Positions 6,579-12,196 of a stretch of 12,196 nucleotides of DNA are shown piece by piece; within the stretch, counting starts at the first letter, position 1, and each line of letters opens with the position of its first letter. Below the pieces are notes generated by a model. The model saw nothing but the letters and a program-made list of their open reading frames with translations. It did not search any database and was not told the origin of the DNA. Source of the DNA: JBOFHT01 sp051649785 (lineage in GTDB: Archaea > Methanobacteriota > Methanobacteria > Methanobacteriales > Methanobacteriaceae); contig JBOFHT010000094.1 of NCBI GenBank assembly GCA_051649785.1, forward strand, positions 1 through 12,196, read 5' to 3'. The position numbers were made by a program, and so were the translations under genes.

Positions 6579-7889
6579 ATGACACAAATCCAAGATGCAA
6601 GAAAAGGAATTATAACCGAAGAAATGAAAGCTGTAGCTAAAGTAGAAGGCGTAGATGAAGAATTTATAAGAAAATCTGTAGCTAAAGGAACTATTGTTAT
6701 TCCTTCTAATGTCCATAGAAATATTAGCCCTTGTGGTATTGGTGCAGGGCTTAGAACAAAGGTAAATGCTACAATCGGAACTTCAACAGATATTGTTGAA
6801 TTTGATATGGAAGAAAAAAAGGCACAAATAGCTATTGACAATGGTGCTGACACTTTAATGGAATTAAGTATTGGTGGAGACTTAGATGAAATAAGGAAAA
6901 GAATCCTTAAAATGTCCGATATTCCAGTTGGAAGTGTGCCAATTTATCAAGCTGCAATTGAAACTATAAGAAAAGAAGGTTCAGCTATTCATATGGACGA
7001 AGAAATTATGATGAAAACCATAGAAAAGCAAGCTAAACATGGTATTGACTTTATGGCTATTCATTGTAGTGTAAATATTGAAACTCTAGCTAGATTAAAA
7101 AGACAAGGACGTGAAGGTGGGCTTGTTTCTCGTGGAGGAGCTTTCATATCTGCATGGATTGTAGAAAATCAAATTGAAAATCCTTTATACAAAAATTATG
7201 ATTATATTTTAGAAATGGCTAAAGAAAATGATGTTGTAATGTCACTTGCAAATGCTATGAGAGCTGGGGCTATTGCAGATTCCACAGATAGAGCACAAGT
7301 CCAAGAGCTTATTATTTTAGGCGAATTAGTTGACAGAGCTCGTGAAGCTGGTGTTCAAACTATGATTGAAGGCCCGGGTCACATCCCTCTTAATGAAATT
7401 CCTGCTAATGTAACTATTCAGAAAAAACTATGTAGTGGAGCTCCATTTTATATGTTAGGCCCTATTGTAACTGATATTGCACCTGCTTATGATCATATTG
7501 TATCTTCTATTGGTGCAGCTGCTTCAGCTAAAGCTGGTGCAGATTTCATTTGTTATGTTACTCCTTCAGAGCATTTAGCTCTTCCAGGTCCTGAAGATGT
7601 TAAAGCTGGAGTTATTGCAACTAGAATTGGAACTTATGTAGGAGATATGGCTAAAGGTATTCACAATGGTGAGAAAGATTTAGCTATGGCTAATGCTAGG
7701 AAAAAGCTCCAATGGGAAGATCAGTACGAATTAGCTATTTGCCCAGCAGATGCTCGTAGAATCAGAGAAGCTAGACCTCCTGAAGATCCTGATACTTGTA
7801 CAATGTGTGGTAACTACTGTGCAGTTAAAATAGTTAATGAATGGTTAGATAAAGCACCTAAAGATGTTTTTGATGACTTAATTAACTAA
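6579..7889 (+). CDS. thiC: ThiC-family radical SAM enzyme (HMP-P synthase or a paralog)
   Basis: ThiC converts aminoimidazole ribotide (AIR) to the pyrimidine HMP-P for thiamine. The 436-residue product is the short form without the N-terminal extension of the 631-residue E. coli enzyme. It keeps SRGG (184-187), EGPGH (264-268), TPSEH (328-332) and a C-terminal cluster motif C-x2-C-x3-C (Cys407, Cys410, Cys414), the spacing I know from other short ThiC proteins. AAGGAG at 6565-6570 gives a good start. Several normally constant segments differ: HCS at 162-164 (usual HAG), SLANAMRAGAI at 222-232 (usual SLGDxxRPGSI), DIAPAYDH (usual DIAPGYDH) and GTYVGD (usual AAHAAD). Methanogens often have two ThiC copies, and a related enzyme makes 5-hydroxybenzimidazole from AIR. 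The family is firm; the product is less so. Confidence 0.85.
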   Translation: MTQIQDARKGIITEEMKAVAKVEGVDEEFIRKSVAKGTIVIPSNVHRNISPCGIGAGLRTKVNATIGTSTDIVEFDMEEKKAQIAIDNGADTLMELSIGGDLDEIRKRILKMSDIPVGSVPIYQAAIETIRKEGSAIHMDEEIMMKTIEKQAKHGIDFMAIHCSVNIETLARLKRQGREGGLVSRGGAFISAWIVENQIENPLYKNYDYILEMAKENDVVMSLANAMRAGAIADSTDRAQVQELIILGELVDRAREAGVQTMIEGPGHIPLNEIPANVTIQKKLCSGAPFYMLGPIVTDIAPAYDHIVSSIGAAASAKAGADFICYVTPSEHLALPGPEDVKAGVIATRIGTYVGDMAKGIHNGEKDLAMANARKKLQWEDQYELAICPADARRIREARPPEDPDTCTMCGNYCAVKIVNEWLDKAPKDVFDDLIN

Positions 7890-7963
7890 ATTTAATTAAA
7901 TAGCTAGAATATTATAAATATTGTTGATTAGAGTATAATAACAGATATCAGTATATTAAAACT

Positions 7964-8000
7964 CTTTTCACACCTATTTTTTTATTTAATTATATTTTTT
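7964..8000 (+). terminator. U-tract terminator of thiC
   Basis: About 75-110 bases past the thiC stop are T4, T7 (7977-7983) and T6 (7995-8000), with a few GC-containing bases (CACACC) just before. This fits archaeal U-tract termination. Confidence 0.5.
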
Positions 8001-8012
8001 ACATTATTATAA

Positions 8013-8483
8013 ACAATAGCTCCAATACTAATAATAAAAATAATATCGAGGACAATATTCATCTTAAATAATAATAATTATAATAATAGTAATAATAATA
8101 GTAATACTTATAATGCTGATAATGCAGACAATAATATAATGATTACATTGATTATGTTGTTCATAATCGCAATAATAATTATTTTAAAATTACAATTAAG
8201 GTAATAACTCTTTTTAACATTAATAATACTTCTATTAACTAGTCCTAGCCATGAAAATAATACTAGTAAAATTAATAATACTAGTAATGGAAATATTGTT
8301 AATGACACCAATAATACTAATTAGAAAATAGAAAGTATTAATAAAATAAAACCTATATAATAAAATCTATATATTAAAAATAGGGATAATAAGAAAAATA
8401 ATAATCCTATTAATAATAATTAGAATAATAAAAATAATACTAATACTAATAATAACATCAAAAATAGAACCAATACATATTAA
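8013..8483 (+). repeat. phase-coherent AAT-rich low-complexity tract, possibly a decayed Asn-rich gene
   Basis: Reading triplets from 8013, AAT, ACT, AGT and GAT dominate in one unchanging phase to 8483, broken by stops at 8202, 8205, 8322, 8358, 8361, 8421 and 8481. Translated, it gives an Asn-rich stretch, then a hydrophobic stretch (MITLIMLFIIAIIIIL) and KLQLR. Two stops follow, then another hydrophobic stretch (LFLTLIILLL) and more Asn-rich text. The pattern resembles the anchor and signal of cell-surface Asn-rich proteins, with stops between. It could equally be a trinucleotide repeat that has drifted by point change. No start or ribosome site supports a live gene. Confidence 0.5.
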
Positions 8484-8515
8484 TACTCTATTACACTAAT
8501 ATTATCACCGATAAT

Positions 8516-9190
8516 ATGATAACAATAATTGACTATGGTAGTGGGAATTTAAAAAGTATTTATAATGCATTCAATAAATTAGGGGAAACTGTTGAAGTCA
8601 CAAAAAGCCCTGAGAAGATAGTTAATTGCGATTCTTTAGTTCTTCCAGGTGTTGGGGCTTTTGGTAAAGCTATGGAAAATATATCTCCCTATAAAGAACT
8701 TATTATTCAACACATTAATGCTGAAAAACCATTTTTAGGGATTTGCTTAGGTTTGCAGCTATTGTTATCAAATAGTGACGAAAGTCCAAATGTTAAAGGT
8801 CTTGATATTTTTAAAGGAAATGTTAAGAAGTTTCCAAAATCTGTTCCAAATATGAATTCCAATCTTAAAATTCCACATATGGGATGGAATCAGCTGAATA
8901 ATCCTAATAATTATAACACTTTTAATAACAGTAATAGCAAGACTATTAGTCCCCATAATTTAAAATGCCCTCTTTTAGAAGGTATAAATTTTAATACAGA
9001 CTCCTTTTATTTTGTACATTCTTATTATGCAGAGTTAGAAAATAGTCAAGTTATTGCAGCTACTACTAAGTATGGGATTGATGTAAGCTCTGTAATACAT
9101 GACAAAAATACTTTTGCAACACAATTTCATCCTGAGAAAAGTGGAAAGCCAGGGTTAAAAATTATAAAAAACTTTATTAATATTAAATAG
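8516..9190 (+). CDS. hisH: HisH, glutaminase subunit of imidazole glycerol phosphate synthase
   Basis: HisH hydrolyses glutamine and channels ammonia to HisF, which forms imidazole glycerol phosphate and AICAR in histidine synthesis. The 224-residue product is a class I glutamine amidotransferase: GICLGLQ with nucleophile Cys77, PGVGAFG (44-50, oxyanion region) and FHPEKSG with His205 and Glu207. HMGWN (121-125) and YFVHSYY (165-171) are HisH-specific. It is about 25 residues longer than the usual 196-205. The excess is an Asn-rich insert at about 128-149, between HMGWNQL and the CPLLEG segment. No good ribosome binding site precedes ATG 8516 (CCGATAAT), so it may be leaderless or weakly translated. 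No other his gene is in the window. Confidence 0.93.
   Translation: MITIIDYGSGNLKSIYNAFNKLGETVEVTKSPEKIVNCDSLVLPGVGAFGKAMENISPYKELIIQHINAEKPFLGICLGLQLLLSNSDESPNVKGLDIFKGNVKKFPKSVPNMNSNLKIPHMGWNQLNNPNNYNTFNNSNSKTISPHNLKCPLLEGINFNTDSFYFVHSYYAELENSQVIAATTKYGIDVSSVIHDKNTFATQFHPEKSGKPGLKIIKNFINIK
8897..8962 (+). repeat. AAT-rich insert inside hisH
   Basis: This segment encodes about 22 residues rich in Asn, Ser and Thr, mostly from AAT, AAC, AGT and ACT codons. It falls in a surface loop position of the amidotransferase fold and away from the catalytic residues. It has the same character as the tract just upstream of the gene. Confidence 0.6.
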
Positions 9191-9238
9191 CTATTTAAAA
9201 TTGTTTAATTAATAAAATCGCGAAAATGGAGAATAATT

Positions 9239-10690
9239 ATGGATATTGAAAGATTTGTCAGAGCTAGAATAGATCCAAATAGTACTAACCCATCTATTGA
9301 TTTAAATGAATTAACTAATATTTTATCTAAGCGTATTTTAGAATACAAAAACATTAGCGATGAATCAGCCATTAATATGGCTGAAGCTGTAATTGATGAA
9401 GTTAAAAACACTTTAAAAATTAATGATTATCAAGATAATGTGAATGATAATCTTTTAAAGGAAATTATATCCTATCCAAAAGCTAATATTGGAATGGGTG
9501 AAATGGGTGTTGGTTCTAGAGGTTCTGGTGATTTTTTTGTACATAGAAAAATAGCTGAAATTGTTTCAAGTACTAACACTGATTCTTTCATTGATCCTAG
9601 TGCTCAAGATGACGGAGGTGTTGTTAAAGTTTCTAATATTTCTAATACCCCTAATACATATAATATGTCCAACATTTCTCCAAATAATTCCAAAGCAGAT
9701 AATGACTTATATATAACAACTGCAGTTGATGGAATACACTCACGTCTTAGTGAATACCCATTTTTAGGAGGATTTCATGTTGCACGTGCTTCTCTTCGTG
9801 ATGTATGTGTAATGGGTGCAGATCCTGTAGCTATTATTAGTGATATCCATTTAGCTGATGATGGAGATGTTGGTAAGCTATTTGACTTTACTGCAGGAGT
9901 AGCTACGGTTTCTCAATTAATTAATGTCCCAATTGTAGCAGGAAGCACTTTGCGTGTTGGAGGAGATATGGTTTTAGGTGACAGATTAGTTAGTGCTGTT
10001 GGTTCTATTGGTGTTTCCAAATATCCTCCGACTGCAAGAAAACGTGCAGAAGCTGGAGATGTGATTCTATTAACTGAAGGTTCTGGTGGAGGAACTATTA
10101 CTACAACTGCTCTTTATCATGGATTATTTGATGTTGTTTGGGAAACTATGGACATTAATTTTATTAAAGCTGCAAATGCATTAATTGGAGACGATTTAAT
10201 TAAAGATATTCATGCCATGACTGATGTTACAAATGGTGGGCTACGTGGAGATGCTCATGAAATCGCATCGACTACAGGTCTTGGTTTAGACTTTGACCAT
10301 GAATCCATTAGACAAATGGTTACCCCAAAAGTTCTTAATATGCTTGAAAGTTTGAATATAGACCCTCTTGGAGTTTCAATTGACTCTTTAATGTTAATAA
10401 CTGATGAAGATACAGCTAAAAAGGTTAAAAAATCAGTATCAAATGCAGGTGTTAAAATAGCTGAAATAGGAACTGTTAATAATAGTGGTATCCCCAAACT
10501 CTTTAAATCAAATGGGAAAACAGAAGAACTTACTCCTTTATTTAGAGAAGCAGCTTATACTAAAATCAAAAAACTTGTTGGAGATACAACTCCTGAAGAA
10601 TTTGAAATAATGAAAGAAAAGGTTCAAAAAGCAGCTGACGAAGCAATAGATAAAAAAAATAAAGTTGTTGATTTTATATTAAATAATTAG
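9239..10690 (+). CDS. AIR-synthase (PurM/HypE/SelD/ThiL superfamily) related archaeal protein
   Basis: The 483-residue product has an ATP-binding PurM-type fold: DDGGVV (124-129), AVDGI (162-166), RASLRDVCVMGADPVAIISD (183-202) and a C-terminal domain with GSGGGTITTT (281-290) and DVTNGGLRGDAHEI (329-342). It belongs to an archaeal HypE/selenophosphate-synthetase-like subfamily of unknown reaction. It is distinct from PurM itself, with an extra N-terminal helical segment (1-80) and a charged C-terminal tail. An Asn-rich insert occupies about 130-157, between the DDGG and AVDGI motifs. GGAG at 9228-9231 supports the start. hisH lies 48 bases upstream on the same strand, so co-transcription is likely, though a histidine link is not implied. 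Hydrogenase maturation is one possible role, unproven. Confidence 0.82.
   Translation: MDIERFVRARIDPNSTNPSIDLNELTNILSKRILEYKNISDESAINMAEAVIDEVKNTLKINDYQDNVNDNLLKEIISYPKANIGMGEMGVGSRGSGDFFVHRKIAEIVSSTNTDSFIDPSAQDDGGVVKVSNISNTPNTYNMSNISPNNSKADNDLYITTAVDGIHSRLSEYPFLGGFHVARASLRDVCVMGADPVAIISDIHLADDGDVGKLFDFTAGVATVSQLINVPIVAGSTLRVGGDMVLGDRLVSAVGSIGVSKYPPTARKRAEAGDVILLTEGSGGGTITTTALYHGLFDVVWETMDINFIKAANALIGDDLIKDIHAMTDVTNGGLRGDAHEIASTTGLGLDFDHESIRQMVTPKVLNMLESLNIDPLGVSIDSLMLITDEDTAKKVKKSVSNAGVKIAEIGTVNNSGIPKLFKSNGKTEELTPLFREAAYTKIKKLVGDTTPEEFEIMKEKVQKAADEAIDKKNKVVDFILNN
9626..9709 (+). repeat. Asn-rich insert inside the AIR-synthase-like gene
   Basis: About 28 residues of Asn, Ser, Thr and Pro (NISNTPNTYNMSN in part) separate the metal/ATP motif from the next conserved strand. 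The codons are AAT, TCT, ACC and ATT rich. The insert looks like low-complexity expansion in a loop, matching the one in hisH. Confidence 0.6.
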
Positions 10691-10705
10691 CCATTATAAT
10701 GGTTA
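10688..10705 (+). repeat. palindrome at the stop codon of the AIR-synthase-like gene
   Basis: CCATTATAATGG (10691-10702) is a perfect palindrome. With one G-U pair it extends to TAGCCATTATAATGGTTA, overlapping the TAG stop. It could form a small RNA stem at the 3' end or be a protein site. Confidence 0.45.
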
Positions 10706-11040
10706 GATTATACCTACAAATTACCACTATCCCATAGCTACCCACAATAGCATACAAAGTGGTATTTTTATAATTTTTACTATTTCTAAATATTTCTAAA
10801 TATTTTCTTATTTTACTTTAACATTTTATTTATTACTCTTTTAATATTAGTACAAATTTTACTATTTCACCAACACACCACTCGTACTATTGTGCAAATT
10901 TTACTTTTTCTAAAAATATTTTATATTAATAAAATGACAATATTTATTACTAATAATTGATAAATAATAATAATATTAAAATTAGTAATATAGTTAATAT
11001 GATTAATAAGTTAGTTATAGTGAATTAATGGAGGGATAGT
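10691..11040. other. intergenic region before the pilin-like gene
   Basis: The 350 bases hold the palindrome and terminator hairpin of the upstream gene. They also hold a tandem TTTCTAAATA pair near 10784-10805, an imperfect 19-base direct repeat (10850-10868 and 10892-10910), and the GGAGGG ribosome binding site (11030-11035) for the next gene. No gene is seen on either strand. Confidence 0.5.
10722..10778 (+). terminator. hairpin plus U-tract terminator after the AIR-synthase-like gene
   Basis: TACCACT (10722-10728) pairs with AGTGGTA (10758-10764) around a 29-base loop, and two T5 tracts follow at 10765-10769 and 10774-10778. It resembles a bacterial-type intrinsic terminator, though in archaea the U-tract alone may suffice. 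Confidence 0.5.
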
Positions 11041-11535
11041 ATTATTCATAATGAAAAGGGATTTTTATCATCATTTGAAGTAATTTTTGGATTAGTAATT
11101 ATAGGTGCAATATTAATTTCAGTAAATATAGTACTTGACCATAATATACTAAGTTTTCCAAATGAAAGAATAGTCCAATATAAAAATCAAGATCAACTTA
11201 ATTTAATGTCTTCAGATACTTATTATGGGGAACTATCAACTTTAGAATTTATTGCAAATAGTTTAGATAAAATGGGTAACACAGATAAAAATATTAAACA
11301 ACTACACTTAGTTTCTAAGAGTTTTTTTGAAAAATCTGGAATTTTGAAGTATTATTTTGGATTTAAATACATAGGTAATAGTAAATATCAGTATAATGGA
11401 AATAATAACAATAAAATATGGAAAGTAGGTGAAATAGTGGAAATTGCTTCAAAAGGAGATATTTCTAATACAGACAATTTATATTCAAGTAATAAGATAA
11501 TTGGAAATTATATGTTTATACTTTATACATATTAA
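11041..11535 (+). CDS. pilin-like protein with class III-type signal segment and non-canonical or lost start
   Basis: The frame ending at TAA 11533-11535 stays open back to a stop at 11026-11028, well past its first ATG at 11206. The upstream part reads IIHNEKGFLSSFEV, then a hydrophobic helix (IFGLVIIGAILISVNIVL), then a polar domain ending in YMFILYTY. KG-F followed by a Glu and a hydrophobic helix is the pattern of archaeal type IV pilin-like (class III) signals, cut after Gly, with the body outside the membrane. No ATG, GTG or TTG lies in frame before 11206, yet GGAGGG at 11030-11035 is well placed for ATT 11041 or 11044. Alternatively, ATG 11051 is one base out of frame, and adding one A to the A4 run would give MKKGFLSSFE. 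It may be an ATT start, a frameshift or a sequence error. From ATT 11041 it would have 164 residues. Confidence 0.6.
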   Translation: MIHNEKGFLSSFEVIFGLVIIGAILISVNIVLDHNILSFPNERIVQYKNQDQLNLMSSDTYYGELSTLEFIANSLDKMGNTDKNIKQLHLVSKSFFEKSGILKYYFGFKYIGNSKYQYNGNNNNKIWKVGEIVEIASKGDISNTDNLYSSNKIIGNYMFILYTY

Positions 11536-11960
11536 TTAATTTAGCAATTCTAGTGACTTCTAATTTAAAATATATGGACTCTAATTTAAATCCAGAATAA
11601 TAGCTAAATACAGTAAATATGAGAAATTGGGTAAATATAAAAAATACTAGAATATATTTATACTTGATATAGAGTACACTTTATGAGATACAAGATATTA
11701 AACTATAAAATATAAAATACAGACTCCATATAATAAAAATTTATATACTAGTAATTCCATATCTTAAATTGTTACAATTTTAAGCTAAGGTTACAGTTAT
11801 AGCTTTACTTATAGGTTTTATTTTAGTAAAATATTAATACTATTAAAAATTAAATAATGGTAATTTAAATACTGTATAATACTATAAATACTAGAAATAT
11901 TGCAAATATTATGAGTACCGTGCCCATCTTAAGATTTAATGTTCTTAAATTTTTTTTACG
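11536..11960. other. intergenic region before tRNA-Arg
   Basis: The 425 AT-rich bases contain no supported gene. Noted elements are a direct repeat GACT(T)CTAATTTAAA at 11555-11569 and 11577-11590, a near-perfect dyad at 11763-11784 (CTTAAATTGT and ACAATTTTAAG), and the palindrome ATCTTAAGAT at 11926-11935. The last lies 25 bases before the tRNA in a slightly GC-richer patch and may belong to its promoter. Confidence 0.5.
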
Positions 11961-12033
11961 GCCCTGATAGTGTAGTTGGATAACACGTAGGATTGCGGAT
12001 CCTATTCCCCGGGTTCAAGTCCCGGTCGGGGCA
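11961..12033 (+). tRNA. tRNA-Arg, anticodon GCG
   Basis: The full cloverleaf folds. The acceptor stem is GCCCTGA with TCGGGGC (one T-G pair), followed by discriminator A at 12033. The D stem is GTGT/ACAC, and the anticodon stem is TAGGA/TCCTA with loop TTGCGGA, placing anticodon GCG at 11995-11997, which reads CGC and CGU Arg codons. The variable loop is four bases, and the T stem CCGGG/CCCGG has loop TTCAAGT. There is no intron and no encoded CCA (ATT follows), so CCA is added after transcription. Its GC content stands out from the surroundings. Confidence 0.97.
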
Positions 12034-12121
12034 TTATTTTTAATAATTAAATTTTATATAGATTATTTATTTTTTTATAAGAATATTATTATGAATATAT
12101 ATTATGTCAAATAATATTATG

Positions 12122-12192
12122 AAAAATAGTATTATAAAAAATAGTATTATAAATAATAATATTCTTAAGAGTATTAATAAAAAATAGTATTA
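12122..12192 (+). repeat. 15-base tandem repeat tract at the right edge
   Basis: AAAAATAGTATTATA occurs twice in direct succession (12122-12136 and 12137-12151), and a 13-base part copy follows at 12180-12192. Between them is a near palindrome, AATATTCTTAAGAGTATT (12159-12176), centred on TCTTAAGA. The tract runs to the window edge and may continue. The region 12034-12121 before it is T-rich and probably ends the tRNA transcript. Confidence 0.6.
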
Positions 12193-12196
12193 ATAT

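Larger units (their letters stand above)
7890..8515. other. thiC-hisH intergenic region, largely AAT-rich low complexity
   Basis: These 626 bases hold the thiC terminator, the AAT-rich tract described separately, and a poorly defined hisH promoter (AT-rich, perhaps CATATTAATA near 8475-8484). The minus strand has a 26-codon frame at 7982-8062 (MNIVLDIIF...), without a ribosome binding site, and a hydrophobic frame at 8108-8311. I treat both as by-products of low-complexity DNA. Confidence 0.5.

Noticed and set aside
7982..8062. Leftward 26-codon frame beginning MNIVLDIIF
   Set aside because: No ribosome binding site precedes the ATG, it overlaps the thiC terminator region, and its hydrophobic text is typical of AT-rich non-coding DNA.
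8108..8311. Leftward 67-codon hydrophobic frame (two apparent membrane segments)
   Set aside because: It is the complement of AAT/ACT-rich repeats, which read as Ile/Leu-rich text on the other strand. The start would be TTG or GTG with no proper ribosome site.
8252..8332. Rightward 26-codon frame MKIILVKLIIL... in the AAT tract
   Set aside because: No ribosome site is present. It is another phase of the same low-complexity DNA and gives Ile/Leu only because AATACT-type repeats shift to ATA and CTA.
11051..11083. Short frame MKRDFYHHLK starting at ATG 11051
   Set aside because: It ends after ten codons and has a poorly spaced ribosome site. It is more useful as evidence of a possible frameshift into the pilin-like frame than as a gene.
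11961..12033. tRNA-Arg as a proven integration (att) site
   Set aside because: No copy of the tRNA 3' end and no integrase gene are present in the window.

Overview
The window looks like chromosome from an extremely AT-rich hydrogenotrophic methanogen of the Methanobacteriales, most likely Methanobrevibacter-like. The grounds are the gene content (archaeal short MoaA, a 6-phospho-3-hexuloisomerase, an MJ0406-type nucleoside kinase, a short ThiC, an archaeal HypE/PurM-like AIR-synthase protein), ribosome binding sites of the form AGGTGAT/GGAG, U-tract terminators and a tRNA gene with no encoded CCA. The genus is inference. Nothing in the window is a phage, an insertion sequence or a CRISPR array.

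Layout, left to right. The left edge may hold the tail of a rightward gene (3-122). A small leftward gene (292-528) encodes a 78-residue protein made almost wholly of a 16-residue repeat. After about 510 bases of AT-rich intergenic DNA come moaA and fdhD (1042-2802), a probable two-gene unit for molybdenum/tungsten-cofactor enzymes such as formate dehydrogenase. Converging on it is hxlB (leftward, about 2933-3517). Divergent from hxlB is a ModE/LysR-like regulator (3890-4819) whose upstream region carries three TTAAGT sites at exact 15-base spacing. A PfkB-family nucleoside kinase (5172-6107) and a ThiC-family protein (6579-7889) follow, each with its own leader of 340-470 bases. The kinase leader has 11-base-spaced direct repeats and the thiC leader has several dyads.

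Between thiC and hisH lies an unusual AAT-rich tract (8013-8483) in which the AAT triplets stay in one phase for about 470 bases. hisH (8516-9190) and an AIR-synthase-like gene (9239-10690) follow, probably co-transcribed. Each carries an Asn-rich insert of about 22-28 residues that looks like the same low-complexity DNA inside a conserved enzyme. A pilin-like secreted or membrane-anchored protein (about 11041-11535) has a class III-like signal segment but no ATG, GTG or TTG start in frame. A tRNA-Arg(GCG) gene (11961-12033) and a short tandem-repeat tract close the window.

Functional links are loose. moaA, fdhD and the ModE-like regulator form a plausible Mo/W-cofactor neighbourhood. hxlB, the nucleoside kinase, thiC and hisH are sugar-phosphate, nucleotide and cofactor genes, and ThiC and HisH both touch imidazole chemistry, linked through AIR/AICAR. 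The strongest leads are the strict four-residue periodicity of the 78-residue protein, the missing start of the pilin-like gene, the Asn-rich inserts beside the AAT tract, and a ThiC with several altered family motifs.
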